From: Anaerolineae bacterium
Lineage (GTDB): Bacteria > Chloroflexota > Anaerolineae > Aggregatilineales > Phototrophicaceae
Length of the DNA stretch: 64,000 nucleotides
Direction of reading: 5' to 3'
NCBI GenBank assembly: GCA_022824365.1
Contig: JAJEAA010000002.1
Span: 62,001-126,000 of the forward strand
The notes under the pieces: model-generated
Seen by the model: only the letters and a program-made list of their open reading frames with translations
What the model was told of the DNA's origin: nothing
The model's database searches: none
Shown: positions 1-9,286 of the stretch, in pieces
Numbering within the stretch: the stretch's first letter is position 1
Layout: each line of letters begins with the position of its first letter
Made by a program: the position numbers and the translations under genes

Positions 1-171
1 ATAGCGCCGGGCTGGAAAAGAATTACTTGCCGGACATGCTGAGGAGCGATGCCGGCCGCAGTTATGGACACTATCCAACAAACCAACGCCATCCGCGTCA
101 CAGACGAAAGCGCCAGCGGATACAACAGCGCCATCGTCGAGTTGCTCAACCGCTTCGGCGTGACGCCTTAA
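1..171 (+). other. possible 3' remnant of an upstream gene, unassigned
   Basis: The frame ending with TAA at 169-171 is open back to a TGA at 40-42 and reads like real protein (Met at 49 or 64, then MDTIQQTNAIRV, ending LLNRFGVTP). Before position 60 the more protein-like reading lies in another frame (AGLEKNYLPDML from position 6). One reading is that this is the end of a gene entering from outside the window and broken by a frameshift. I do not recognise the family, and chance coding appearance is possible. Confidence 0.2.
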
Positions 172-187
172 TCTACCGTCTAATCGC

Positions 188-214
188 GGGCGATTCACAG
201 AATCGCCCCTACAA
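188..214 (+). repeat. REP-like intergenic hairpin repeat, copy 1
   Basis: GGGCGATTC, loop ACA, GAATCGCCC forms a perfect 9-bp stem, followed by CTACAA. A second copy with the same layout and the same trailing CTACAA lies at 27219-27245, so this is a dispersed element rather than a chance hairpin. It is not followed by a T tract, so it is not a simple terminator. Confidence 0.6.
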
Positions 215-305
215 GTTTCGCGTGTAAAACACGTTTCTCATCTTGCGGCAATAAATGGATAAGTGTTGCCGGCTTCGGACCGCCCTACTCCTTGTACTCT
301 TTTTT

Positions 306-322
306 CCTCTGTGCCCTCGGTG
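306..322 (-). repeat. CACAGAG-type intergenic motif, copy A
   Basis: Read on the minus strand this is CACCGAGGGCACAGAGG. A related string, CACCGCAGAGCACACAGAG, lies at 16576-16594 between mutM and the MBL-fold gene. Both sit in intergenic DNA. Motifs of this kind recur between genes in many environmental bacterial genomes (recollection, not searched). Confidence 0.3.
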
Positions 323-506
323 GCAAAGATTACAACGTAACCGAACACGCGCTGGGCGGCAGACTAGCACTCGATAATCCACAAGCTGCGCCGTATAATC
401 ATGCGCTGTTTTGTCTTCGCCGCTGCGACGCTTCAACGAACATCGGTGTTACAATGAGCGGAGACTATCTCAATGCAGACGACGTCACAGCCGAAGGAGA
501 GGCCCG

Positions 507-2057
507 ATGACAAGCAGCCCCAAGATTGAGCAGTTGCGCGCCAAACGCGCCGAGAGCCAACAAGGCGGCGGCGAAGCCCGCGTCCAGCGCCAGCACGACA
601 AGGGCAAAAAGACCGCCCGCGAACGGCTGGATATCCTGCTTGATCCCGGCACTTTCCGCGAAGTTGACGCCTTTGTGCATCATCACAACAGCAAATTCGG
701 TCTGGCGAAGAATCGTCCGCTTAGCGACAGCGTCGTCACCGGTTGGGGCACGATTGACGGGCGGCTGGTCTATGTCTATTCGCAGGATTTCACCGTGATG
801 GGCGGCAGCCTGAGCGAGGCGCATGCCGCCAAGATTATCAAGATCATGGACATGGCGATAAAGGTCGGCGCGCCCGTCATCGGATTGAACGACAGCGGCG
901 GGGCGCGCATCCAGGAAGGCGTCGAGAGCCTGGGCGGTTATGCCGATATCTTCCTGCAGAATACGCTGGCCAGCGGCGTCATTCCGCAGATCAGCGTGAT
1001 TATGGGACCCTGCGCCGGCGGCGCGGTCTATAGCCCGGCTCTGACCGATTTCATCATCATGGTCGAACAGAGCAGCTACATGTTCATCACCGGTCCCGAT
1101 GTGGTCAAGCAGGTGCTCAACGAAGATGTCACCTTTGAGGACCTGGGCGGCGCATCGGTGCATGGCAGCAAAAGCGGCGTCTGTCATTTTGTCGCCGATG
1201 ACGAAACGCAGTCGTTGACGCTGGTGCGCGAGTTGCTGAGTTACCTGCCGCAGAACAACATGGAAGACCCGCCGCCCCAGCCCGCGACTGACGATCCTCT
1301 GCGCACCGAGGCGGCGCTCGACAGCATCGTGCCGGAGAACCCGAACCAGCCCTACGACATCAAGCAGGTCATCGAGTTGATCGTTGATGACGGGCATTTC
1401 TTCGAGGTGCATGAAGACTACGCCGGCAACATCGTGGTCGGCTTTGCGCGGCTGGGCGGCAACGCGGTCGGCATCGTGGCCAACCAGCCGATGGTCCTGG
1501 CCGGTGTGCTCGATATCAAGGCGAGCGAGAAAGCGGCGCGCTTCGTGCGCACCTGCGATGCCTTCAACGTGCCCCTGATCACTTTCGTCGATGTGCCCGG
1601 TTATCTGCCCGGCGCCGACCAAGAGCATAGCGGCATCATCATGAGCGGGGCGAAGCTGCTCTACGCTTATTGTGAAGCGACCGTGCCCAAGTTGACGGTC
1701 ACCACGCGCAAGTCTTACGGCGGCGCTTATTGCGTCATGAACAGCAAACATATCCGCGCCGATCTCAATATCGCCTGGCCCACCGCCGAAATCGCCGTGA
1801 TGGGACCGGAAGGCGCGGTGGAAATCATCTACCGGCGGGAGTTGCAGGAAGCGGAGGATCCGGCCGCGCGCAAGAAAGAACTGGCCGATGAATACCGCGA
1901 GACCTTCGCCAACCCCTACATCGCGGCCAGCCGCGGCTTCATTGACGACATCATCGAGCCGCGCAATACCCGACCGCGCCTGATCAACGCCTTGCAGGTT
2001 TTCCAGAACAAGCGCGATGAGAACCCGCCCAAGAAACACGGGAATATACCGCTTTAG
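507..2057 (+). CDS. pccB: acyl-CoA carboxylase carboxyltransferase (beta) subunit
   Basis: 516-residue carboxyltransferase of the crotonase-fold family, which moves the carboxyl group from carboxybiotin to an acyl-CoA (acetyl- or propionyl-CoA). The ATG at 507 is chosen because GAAGGAGAGG stands just upstream and the protein then begins like family members; a longer frame from 411 is Arg-rich and unlike the family. Visible motifs are GGARIQEG (about 131-138), [12 protein letters not shown] (about 168-179, first oxyanion hole) and SYGGAYCVM (about 404-412, second half). The position that is Asp in propionyl-CoA carboxylases (GGAYDVM) is Cys409 here, so the preferred substrate is uncertain. It is first in an operon with the biotin carboxylase and carrier genes. 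Confidence 0.93.
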   Translation: MTSSPKIEQLRAKRAESQQGGGEARVQRQHDKGKKTARERLDILLDPGTFREVDAFVHHHNSKFGLAKNRPLSDSVVTGWGTIDGRLVYVYSQDFTVMGGSLSEAHAAKIIKIMDMAIKVGAPVIGLNDSGGARIQEGVESLGGYADIFLQNTLASGVIPQISVIMGPCAGGAVYSPALTDFIIMVEQSSYMFITGPDVVKQVLNEDVTFEDLGGASVHGSKSGVCHFVADDETQSLTLVRELLSYLPQNNMEDPPPQPATDDPLRTEAALDSIVPENPNQPYDIKQVIELIVDDGHFFEVHEDYAGNIVVGFARLGGNAVGIVANQPMVLAGVLDIKASEKAARFVRTCDAFNVPLITFVDVPGYLPGADQEHSGIIMSGAKLLYAYCEATVPKLTVTTRKSYGGAYCVMNSKHIRADLNIAWPTAEIAVMGPEGAVEIIYRRELQEAEDPAARKKELADEYRETFANPYIAASRGFIDDIIEPRNTRPRLINALQVFQNKRDENPPKKHGNIPL

Positions 2058-2096
2058 TCAGGGCGGTATTCCGGCTCAGAAACAGAGGACAATACA

Positions 2097-3614
2097 TTGC
2101 AGACAGGTCCCTTCAACAAAATCCTGATCGCCAACCGAGGCGAAATCGCGGTGCGCATCATCCGCGCCGCCCGCGACCTCGGCATCCCGACGGTTGCTGT
2201 CTACTCCGATGTCGACCGCACCGCCCTGCACGTCCGCTACGCCGATGAAGCGGTGCATATCGGCGGTCCGCGCCCGGCCGAAAGCTACCTGCGCATGGAC
2301 AAGCTCATCGAGGTGGCGCGCCGGACCGGGGCCGACGCCATCCATCCCGGTTATGGCTTCCTGGCGGAAAACGCCGTATTCGCCCAGCAAGTGATGGATG
2401 AGGGCTTGGTCTGGATCGGTCCCTCGCCGAGCGCGATCGCGACTATGGGCGACAAGCAAGCGGCGCGGACAGCGGTCAGGCGCAACAAGGTGCCGCTGAT
2501 ACCGGGTACTGAGTCCGGTATTCGCGACGACGAGCTGGTACATGCCGCAGTTCGGATTGGTTTCCCGGTGGTGATCAAGGCGGTGGCCGGCGGCGGCGGC
2601 AAAGGGATGCGCCCGGTGGAGCGCGAAGAGGACTTCGCCGAATCCCTGGCGACAGCCCGGCGCGAGGCGGAAAGCGCCTTCGGCAACGGCGATGTCTACG
2701 TGGAAAAACTGCTGATGGGCGCGCGCCATATCGAATTTCAGATCCTGGCTGACGCGCATGGCAACACCATCCATCTCGGCGAGCGCGAATGCTCAATACA
2801 GCGCCGGCATCAGAAACTGGTGGAAGAAGCGCCGAGCGTCTTTGTTGATCCGGACCTGCGAGGGCGGATGGGAGCGATGGCGATCGCGGCGGCCGAATCC
2901 GTCGGCTATGTCAACGCCGGCACCATCGAATGCATGGTCGACCGGGACAAGAATTTCTATTTCCTGGAGATGAATACGCGCTTGCAAGTGGAGCATCCGG
3001 TGACCGAGCTGGTGACCGGCGTCGACCTGGCAAAGGAGCAGATCCGCATCGCCCGCGGCCGGCGCATGGGACCGACGGAGAATCTGCTGGAGCCAAAGGG
3101 CTGGGCGATCGAATGCCGCATCAATGCCGAAGATCCTTACGCCAACTTCATGCCATCCACCGGGCAGATCAGCACCATGATCCTGCCGACCGGACCGGGC
3201 GTGCGCGTCGATAGCGGCGTCTATTCCGGCTCGGAGATCACACCCTATTACGACAGCCTGATCGCCAAGCTCATCACCTGGGGCGAGACGCGCTCGGAGG
3301 CGATGCTGCGGATGCGGCGAGCGCTTTCCGAATACCGCATCATGGGCTTGAAGCACAATATCCCCTTCCACATCAACCTGCTCAACAGCATCAGTTTCAT
3401 CGCCGGGCAGTTTGATACCACCTTCGTCGAGCGGCGCTTCAACATGAATACCTACGAGCAAGATCCGACCGCGAGCGACTTGGAGACGGTTGCGATCGCG
3501 GCGACGCTTTACGCCCACCGCAAGCGTCAATTGGCGTCGCAGGTGGTCGCGCCGGCCAAGCGCGACGCCAGCAACTGGAAATGGATGGGGCGCTTCGAGA
3601 GGATGCACCGATGA
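2097..3614 (+). CDS. accC: biotin carboxylase subunit of acyl-CoA carboxylase
   Basis: 505-residue ATP-grasp enzyme that carboxylates carrier-bound biotin using ATP and bicarbonate. The N-terminus (KILIANRGEIAVRIIRAAR) is the classic biotin carboxylase start. The Gly-rich ATP loop VAGGGGKGM and the catalytic segment EMNTRLQVEHPVTE are intact. The start is TTG at 2097: AGAGGA stands about 8 nt upstream and no ATG or GTG is available before the conserved N-terminus. It lies 39 nt after pccB, and its TGA overlaps the ATG of the carrier gene. It has about 50 residues beyond the catalytic core, but no biotinyl domain is fused to it; that function is in the next gene. Confidence 0.95.
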   Translation: MQTGPFNKILIANRGEIAVRIIRAARDLGIPTVAVYSDVDRTALHVRYADEAVHIGGPRPAESYLRMDKLIEVARRTGADAIHPGYGFLAENAVFAQQVMDEGLVWIGPSPSAIATMGDKQAARTAVRRNKVPLIPGTESGIRDDELVHAAVRIGFPVVIKAVAGGGGKGMRPVEREEDFAESLATARREAESAFGNGDVYVEKLLMGARHIEFQILADAHGNTIHLGERECSIQRRHQKLVEEAPSVFVDPDLRGRMGAMAIAAAESVGYVNAGTIECMVDRDKNFYFLEMNTRLQVEHPVTELVTGVDLAKEQIRIARGRRMGPTENLLEPKGWAIECRINAEDPYANFMPSTGQISTMILPTGPGVRVDSGVYSGSEITPYYDSLIAKLITWGETRSEAMLRMRRALSEYRIMGLKHNIPFHINLLNSISFIAGQFDTTFVERRFNMNTYEQDPTASDLETVAIAATLYAHRKRQLASQVVAPAKRDASNWKWMGRFERMHR

Positions 3615-4117
3615 AGTATGTCGCCATCATCAACGATCAACAGTATGAGATTGAGATCGATAACTCGGGCCGCGTGCTGGTAAACGGCGAAGCGCGGGAT
3701 GTCGACTTCCTGAATCTGGGCGGATCGCTGTTTTCGGTCATTACTGAGAATCGCTCCTACGAAGCGGTTATAGATGATGACGAAGACAAGATCGCAGTTA
3801 TGATGACGGGCCGCCTGTTTGAGACGCAAGTGCTTGACGAGCGAGCCATGTTGATGATGCAGCGGCGCGGCGCGCAGCCGACCGGTTCTGGCGAAGTGCA
3901 CGCGCCTATGCCTGGGCTGATCGTCGAGGTCACAACCGAGCCGGGGGCGGCCGTATCACAAGGAGATACCCTGGTCATCCTCGAATCAATGAAGATGCAA
4001 AATGAATTGAAGTCGCCGAGCGATGGCTTGGTGAGCGCGATACATGTGGAAGCGGGCCAAGCGGTGGACAAGAATGAACTGCTGGTGGAAATCAAAGCGC
4101 CAACACAGGAAACTTAG
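3611..4117 (+). CDS. biotin carboxyl carrier protein of acyl-CoA carboxylase
   Basis: 168-residue carrier. The C-terminal biotinyl domain (about 95-163) holds the biotinylation motif ESMKM, with Lys128 as the modified residue, followed by the usual hairpin turn and LLVEIKAP. Residues 1-85 form a separate beta-rich region of the kind that joins the carrier to the carboxylase. The ATG at 3611 overlaps the previous stop (ATGA) and has AGAGGA upstream, so translation is coupled. With the two genes before it this makes a complete three-subunit carboxylase, usable for malonyl-CoA or methylmalonyl-CoA synthesis. Confidence 0.92.
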   Translation: MKYVAIINDQQYEIEIDNSGRVLVNGEARDVDFLNLGGSLFSVITENRSYEAVIDDDEDKIAVMMTGRLFETQVLDERAMLMMQRRGAQPTGSGEVHAPMPGLIVEVTTEPGAAVSQGDTLVILESMKMQNELKSPSDGLVSAIHVEAGQAVDKNELLVEIKAPTQET

Positions 4118-4132
4118 CCCATATTGGCAATC

Positions 4133-4150
4133 AATCGCGCGCGCGATTTT
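4133..4150 (+). terminator. possible terminator of the carboxylase operon
   Basis: A perfect palindrome (AATCGCGCGCGCGATT) ends in TTTT, 16 bases after the carrier-protein stop. The stem is short and the T tract brief, so termination here is only plausible. Confidence 0.4.
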
Positions 4151-4216
4151 CTCAAACGCGAAATACTCCTACAATCGTAAATATTATGACGGTCGCTGTA
4201 TGAAGGCGCGCAAAGC

Positions 4217-5572
4217 ATGCCGACGCTGAAAAGACTTCCCCGCTGGATTGATGCGCTGTGGCTGGGTTGCCTCGCCCTGTACATCATCGTCGGCGCCGCC
4301 ATCGTGCCTTTCCACGGCGATGAATCTACTCTGATGGTCATGGGAAGCGACTATCACTATCTCTTCGTCGAAGGCGATCTGTCCAAAGTCCTCTACGACA
4401 AGCACTGGCGGACCAATCCTCAAGAACAGCATCTGCGGATTCTGAATGGAACGGTTTCGAAAACAATTTACGGCTGGCTGCAATCGCTGAATGGTTTCGG
4501 TCCGCGCGACTTAAATCTAAACTGGAATTGGGGGCGCGATTACGACTTCAACGCCGCGCGCGGGGCGATTCCAGATGGCGAATTGTTGCGGCAGGCGCGC
4601 TTGGCTTCGGCGATTCAACTGGGGGTAGCGGTCCTCCTCTTCTTTCAATTCGTCAAGATAGTCTTGAATCGGCCGACGGCTTTCCTGGCGAGCGCGCTCT
4701 TGGCATTGCACCCGAATATGCTCATCAACGGGCGGCGCGCGATGATGGAAGGCAGCCACATCCTCGGTCTCATGCTTGTATTGATCGCAGCTGCCTGGCT
4801 GATTAGGGAGCGGCGCTGGCGGACTTATGCGCTGCTGGGCTTCTGCGCCGGCTTCGCTATCGCGGCAAAGCATCCCAATGTAATTGTCTGTACGCTGGTA
4901 TTCCTGGCTCTGGCTAGACAACCTATATGGCAGTGGATACAACATCGAAGCACAGCCAGACAACAAGCGTTCAGGGATTTGGCCGGAGTCGTCTTGGCCG
5001 GCGGGATAACCGTTATCGTGTTTCTGTTCCTGAACCCGGCTTGGTGGCAACAACCACTGGAGGTTGCCCCGATAGTGGTTCGGGAGCGCAAAGACCTGCT
5101 GCAAGGTCAAGTTGACTGGCTCGGTGGATACAACTCCTTCGCCGAGCAAGTTTCCGGCTTTTTCCAGTTCGTATTTGTGGGCGAGCGCCAATACTTTGAA
5201 GTATCGTACTGGAACGGCTACGACGCAATCACGGCGCAGCGCGAAGCCTATGAACGATCCGGGCTCGCCGGACTGCTCTTCATCGGCAGCTCGGGCCGGC
5301 TTGGGCTCATCTTTCTGCTGCTCAGCGTCTTCGGCGCGATAACACTGACGCGCGATCAAGGCATTCCGCGGGAGGCGCGCTGGCTGATTCTGATCTGGAT
5401 AGGCGGCGCGGCGCTGGCGACATTATGGCTGACGCCCTTGCCTTGGGCGCGCTACTATTTGCCCTTGCTTCCCGCCATGATTCTGCTCCTGTCCTATGCG
5501 CTGACGAGTCTGGCTCAAACTCTGATAAAGGACCCTTACGCTAAAGGTGATGGCGTCGCTCTACTGGATTGA
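4217..5572 (+). CDS. GT-C fold membrane glycosyltransferase (PMT/ArnT-like), first of a pair
   Basis: 451-residue polytopic membrane protein of the dolichyl-phosphate-mannose/ArnT-like GT-C group, expected to move sugar from a polyprenyl-phosphate donor on the outer face of the membrane. After a first membrane helix (about 12-31) comes FHGDEST, the acidic motif (Asp35-Glu36) typical of the first external loop. Further hydrophobic segments follow (about 130-150, 155-170, 180-195, 205-240, 255-275 and three near the C-terminus). The acceptor is not predictable. The ATG at 4217 follows AAGG by a few bases. Its end overlaps the start of the next GT-C gene by about 23 bases. Confidence 0.75.
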   Translation: MPTLKRLPRWIDALWLGCLALYIIVGAAIVPFHGDESTLMVMGSDYHYLFVEGDLSKVLYDKHWRTNPQEQHLRILNGTVSKTIYGWLQSLNGFGPRDLNLNWNWGRDYDFNAARGAIPDGELLRQARLASAIQLGVAVLLFFQFVKIVLNRPTAFLASALLALHPNMLINGRRAMMEGSHILGLMLVLIAAAWLIRERRWRTYALLGFCAGFAIAAKHPNVIVCTLVFLALARQPIWQWIQHRSTARQQAFRDLAGVVLAGGITVIVFLFLNPAWWQQPLEVAPIVVRERKDLLQGQVDWLGGYNSFAEQVSGFFQFVFVGERQYFEVSYWNGYDAITAQREAYERSGLAGLLFIGSSGRLGLIFLLLSVFGAITLTRDQGIPREARWLILIWIGGAALATLWLTPLPWARYYLPLLPAMILLLSYALTSLAQTLIKDPYAKGDGVALLD

Positions 5573-8048
5573 AGAATCCCTGCCGGGGCTGCTCCCCTGC
5601 CTTTGGATGTTCGCCGCGGTGGGATTGCCCTGGGCTTTCGCTGCTATCCCGCGAATGGAATGGCGCTCTTACGCCTTGGTAGGCGCGCTGGCGCTGGCGC
5701 TGGGGCCAGCCTGGGTAACTGCCTGGATGCTGATCCTGGGCATCATCGGCGCGCAACTTGACCTGCGCCTTTTGACGTCCGCGCCAATCATCGCCGGGAG
5801 CGCCTTCATCGGCTTGGCAGGCGCCATAATTGCCTGGCGCAAGCGAACTGAACCGATCCGGCCGTCGCGAGCGAGGCGGACGCTGGCTTTTGACGAGCGA
5901 CTCATCATCGCGCTGATCGTCATTGCCGTCTTGCTACGCTGGCTGCACACCGTTTATTTCCCCTTCACCGCCTACGATGCGCTCTGGGTCTATGGCTATC
6001 AGGGACGATTGTATTTCCATGAAGGCTTGATACCTAATTCGATCGGCTATTATCCGCCTTTTCTGTCACTGCAATTCGCCTATGTGCAGACGCTCATAGG
6101 CGCGGTCAATGATCATGCCGCGCGCATGGTCTTGCCGCTCATGCATATTGGCAGCATTCTCGCCGCCTATCTTCTGGGGCAGCGACTGGTCAGCCGGCGG
6201 GTCGGGCTGATTGTCGCGGCGCTCTGGAGCCTGCATCCCTATGTCGGGCAATGGTCCTACCGCGGCGATTTGGAGATTCCGCTGACCTTCAGTTTCACGT
6301 TGGCGGCTGTCTTTTTCCTGGGCGCCTGGCGCGAACGCGATAATGGCGCGGGCAGACGGCATCTGTCTATCCTGGCCGGGGTGATGCTGGGCATCGCGCT
6401 ATTCACAAAACCGACCGCCGGCGCATTCATCTGGGCTGTAATCCTCCTCTTGGCGCTTGAATTGCTGCGGACAAGGCTAGATGCTCAGCGCTGGCTGCCG
6501 CGTTTCAGGGCGGCGCTCTGGACGGGGATGGCCTGTTTGCCGCTCGGAGCTATCTGGTATATCCGCAATCTGCTGCTGGGTCATGACGCGGTCACACTGC
6601 CCAAGGCAGTCTGGCTAACGCGGGCGCTGCGCAGCGGCGATTACCTGGCGCCTCTGCTCGTCGCTGTCGCAGTCGCCTGGCTGGCGCTGGCTTTGCGGCA
6701 TACGCTGAGCCGACGCGAATTGACTCTTGGCGCGGCCGGTCTCGCGCTGCTGCTGGCAGGCGCGCTGGCTTCGAATGCGACGCTCTTCCCGGCGCGCGTT
6801 GATCCGCCGGCGAGTTATGTGCAACCGGCTGAAGCGCTGATGATGCTGGCCGGGCTGGCGCTGGCGAGTTACAGTGTGCGCCGCGTTATGGTCGATATCG
6901 GAGGGGAAACGGCGCGGTTGCTGCGCCTGAGCGTCTGGGCTTTGTTGCTGGCGCTGCCCTATTTTCTGACCTTCTTCTTCTCGTACAGCTATCATTACCG
7001 GCTGGGCTTCGCGATCCTGCCGCTGCTCTGCCTGCCGATAGCGATTGCGCTTTCGCGCATTATCGATCACGAGCGCCTGCGGATCTGGAGCGCGAGACAG
7101 CGCCGCCTCTACGCCATCTTGCTGACGCTCCTCTGCCTGCCGGGGGTCCTGGCGGTGGCGACCGATGTCAGTTGGTCATCGATATGGCTGCTGCGCGACG
7201 ATCTCAACAGCGACTTCAAGAAATACGAATTCTACAATCCCTCGCTGATGCAGGTGGTAGCCGGCTTGGAAGATTACATCCGCGAGTCCGCGACAGAAGC
7301 GATTGTGCTGGCGCCGGGCGAAGAGCGCCTGCCTTTCTTTTTCCCGCGGCTGCCGGTCCACGATAGCCTTTTGACCACGCTCGACGAGCTTGAGCCGCTG
7401 GACGCGACGCATGTCGTCTACGGGGCGAAGGCGCGCGAAGCCTACCTGGACGCGGGGATTGACCCGCAGCAGACGCAGTTGGTCGCCGCCTTGGGCCGCT
7501 ATAATCTCTTCGAAAAAGTGAGGTCGCATTACCACGGCGTATTCAGCTACGAGTTGTATCGGGTCGGCAATATCCGCCAACGCTGGCAACTGCCCGCACA
7601 ATTTGCGACGCGAAAGGATGAAATAGAGAAGATCATTTTTGACGGTCGTCTGCGCCTGTATCCCGAGAGCCTACACCCGCAGGCGATTCATGAGAAAATG
7701 CCGATCACCTTCGAGCCGATCTGGCAGGCTTTGCAACCGATCTCGCAAGATTACGAATTCGTGCTGCAAGTCAGACATCCTAGCAGCGAGGTCGGCCATG
7801 AGTGGCGGTTCTTTGCGGCGCCGCACCGACATGGCGCTTACCACACATCCCTCTGGGCAGTAGGGGAATTCATCAACGATCGGCAAATCTTCCGCCTAGA
7901 CGAAGATGCCAATCTTAACGCCAAGGGATTCACGTTTTGGCTCGGCGTTTGGGACCGCGAACAGACGACTTATCTGCCGCTCACGGTAGACGATGCGGCC
8001 GCCGGCGAGTTTCATCGACTACCGGGCACTTACCATCTGTGGTCTTGA
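5550..8048 (+). CDS. large GT-C fold membrane glycosyltransferase with C-terminal soluble domain, second of a pair
   Basis: 832-residue protein. Residues 1 to about 560 are a run of many membrane helices. An early external loop contains AYDALWVYGYQGRLYFHEG, which resembles the Asp-bearing loop of GT-C enzymes. The last 270 residues or so are hydrophilic and globular-looking; I do not recognise that part. The start is ATG at 5550, or GTG at 5547, with AAAGG just before. The 23-base overlap with the preceding GT-C gene implies coupled translation and a shared pathway, perhaps sequential glycosylation of a surface polymer or protein (inference). Confidence 0.68.
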   Translation: MASLYWIEESLPGLLPCLWMFAAVGLPWAFAAIPRMEWRSYALVGALALALGPAWVTAWMLILGIIGAQLDLRLLTSAPIIAGSAFIGLAGAIIAWRKRTEPIRPSRARRTLAFDERLIIALIVIAVLLRWLHTVYFPFTAYDALWVYGYQGRLYFHEGLIPNSIGYYPPFLSLQFAYVQTLIGAVNDHAARMVLPLMHIGSILAAYLLGQRLVSRRVGLIVAALWSLHPYVGQWSYRGDLEIPLTFSFTLAAVFFLGAWRERDNGAGRRHLSILAGVMLGIALFTKPTAGAFIWAVILLLALELLRTRLDAQRWLPRFRAALWTGMACLPLGAIWYIRNLLLGHDAVTLPKAVWLTRALRSGDYLAPLLVAVAVAWLALALRHTLSRRELTLGAAGLALLLAGALASNATLFPARVDPPASYVQPAEALMMLAGLALASYSVRRVMVDIGGETARLLRLSVWALLLALPYFLTFFFSYSYHYRLGFAILPLLCLPIAIALSRIIDHERLRIWSARQRRLYAILLTLLCLPGVLAVATDVSWSSIWLLRDDLNSDFKKYEFYNPSLMQVVAGLEDYIRESATEAIVLAPGEERLPFFFPRLPVHDSLLTTLDELEPLDATHVVYGAKAREAYLDAGIDPQQTQLVAALGRYNLFEKVRSHYHGVFSYELYRVGNIRQRWQLPAQFATRKDEIEKIIFDGRLRLYPESLHPQAIHEKMPITFEPIWQALQPISQDYEFVLQVRHPSSEVGHEWRFFAAPHRHGAYHTSLWAVGEFINDRQIFRLDEDANLNAKGFTFWLGVWDREQTTYLPLTVDDAAAGEFHRLPGTYHLWS

Positions 8049-8049
8049 G

Positions 8050-8991
8050 TCAGCGCAGTACCAGAAGCGAATCGGAAAACAGTCGCTGCGTCGCGCGGTT
8101 GTTGAAGCGCGTCCAAAGCTCTTGGAATTGCTCGCGCAACCGGTCTTGCTCCGCTTGACGCGCTTCACGGTAACCATCAAGGAGGGCGGCTTGTTCCGGG
8201 CTCAGTTTCTTCAAGCGGCTGACCGCCTCCATGAAGACTGAGATATCCTGGATCCGGCCGAGGAATTCTTGCATCGCCCGTACCGATTGCAAGAATCTAT
8301 CAGCTGATGCGCCCAAAACGGGTCGGAAAAACTCGACGGCGTAGCGCAGTTGTTTGAATTCGACCCGCAGTTCATGCAGATCGTTTATGTCTGATGCGGG
8401 CAAGACGACATCGTAGGCTTTCACCTGCGCCATACGCTGATGCAGCAGCAGGGGCAAGACATGGCGCAACTGATGGGGCGCGCTGCGGACTTTGACGCGA
8501 CGGGCGCCTTTGCCGGGTGTCTTGGCGAAGCGCCTGAGCTGACGCAGGAAACGCGTGTAGCCTTTGGAATCGAAGAGCTCGTTGAGGCGCGTACGGCGAT
8601 TTTGGCGGCGGCGATCAAGCTGACCAACGATCGCCTGCATATCCGCAAGCTGCTCGGGCGGCAAGGCGCTGGCGTAGTTTTCCAAGTCGAGGATAAGCAC
8701 ATCCAGATCACGAATGCCGCCCAACGCGCGAGCGACATCACGCAAGCCTCTTTCGAGCTTTGAGACTGTCCCGCCCTGATAATAATCGGGGATGAGCTTC
8801 AACAAACTGCGCATCCGGCGGATCGCCACGCGCATGCGGTGCACCGACTCGATATCTTCGCCGCTGCGGCTGCCGGCTTCCTGCCTTCTCATGCGGCGAA
8901 CCTGCCCGGCGAAAATCTTGCGCCCGGCCTCAGCCACCGGGTCGGTTGGCAGGATTAGGGATTTGTCGGCTTTGCTATTTTCGGCGACCAT
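8050..8991 (-). CDS. CHAD domain protein
   Basis: 313-residue, almost wholly helical and strongly basic protein of the CHAD family, whose members bind inorganic polyphosphate. Two related halves are visible, each with a His followed by a basic helix: VHRMRVAIRRMRSLLKL (His51) and LHELRVEFKQLRYAVEFF (His206), with LRDVARALGGIRDLDV between them. No CYTH polyphosphatase domain is fused to it and none lies next door. It is convergent with the GT-C gene, one base apart. A role in handling polyphosphate granules is known for relatives but not shown here. Confidence 0.88.
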   Translation of the reverse strand: MVAENSKADKSLILPTDPVAEAGRKIFAGQVRRMRRQEAGSRSGEDIESVHRMRVAIRRMRSLLKLIPDYYQGGTVSKLERGLRDVARALGGIRDLDVLILDLENYASALPPEQLADMQAIVGQLDRRRQNRRTRLNELFDSKGYTRFLRQLRRFAKTPGKGARRVKVRSAPHQLRHVLPLLLHQRMAQVKAYDVVLPASDINDLHELRVEFKQLRYAVEFFRPVLGASADRFLQSVRAMQEFLGRIQDISVFMEAVSRLKKLSPEQAALLDGYREARQAEQDRLREQFQELWTRFNNRATQRLFSDSLLVLR

Positions 8992-9080
8992 TTGCAGTCC
9001 GTATCGTGAAAGCCTTGCTATAGCGGCGGGTGAGGCGGCAGCTTCGCTGAAAGAATTTCATCCGTATTATGGGTGCAAAT

Positions 9081-9249
9081 ATGTTACCGAATCGACAAAG
9101 GCTCGTCAAATCAGCCGGGCTGGTCGCCGACGCAAAATTAGGAGACCGAGAATGTTATACTGTGGCTGCGGTGGCGAAAGTGATGGGGCGAGATGGTTGA
9201 TTTTATGCGCGAGGTGTTTGGTGTCTATGAGGAGCCGTTGATCGTGTGA
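9081..9249 (+). other. possible small or frameshifted gene, unassigned
   Basis: An ATG at 9081 opens 39 codons ending at TGA 9198-9200 (...GDRECYTVAAVAKVMGRDG). In the next frame an ATG at 9193 opens 18 more codons to TGA 9247-9249 (MVDFMREVFGVYEEPLIV). Both pieces have a coding look, and joining them would need one frameshift. GGGGCGAG precedes the second ATG. I do not recognise a family and chance is not excluded. Confidence 0.2.
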
Positions 9250-9286
9250 ATGTATTTCAACCCAGAAGCCCCGAGAGCACAGGGAA

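Larger units (their letters stand above)
172..506. other. intergenic region upstream of the carboxylase operon
   Basis: This 335-base gap holds no convincing gene. It contains a perfect 9-bp-stem hairpin repeat at 188-214, a reversed CACAGAG-type intergenic motif at 306-322, and a TATAAT box at 394-399 that could be the -10 of the carboxylase operon although no good -35 stands 17 bp upstream. The Shine-Dalgarno of the next gene is GAAGGAGAGG at 493-502. Confidence 0.5.

Noticed and set aside
465-2039. Long open frame (524 codons) on the minus strand opposite pccB
   Set aside because: It is antisense to a clear carboxyltransferase gene in GC-rich DNA, where codon bias leaves the opposite strand open. 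Its residues resemble no protein.
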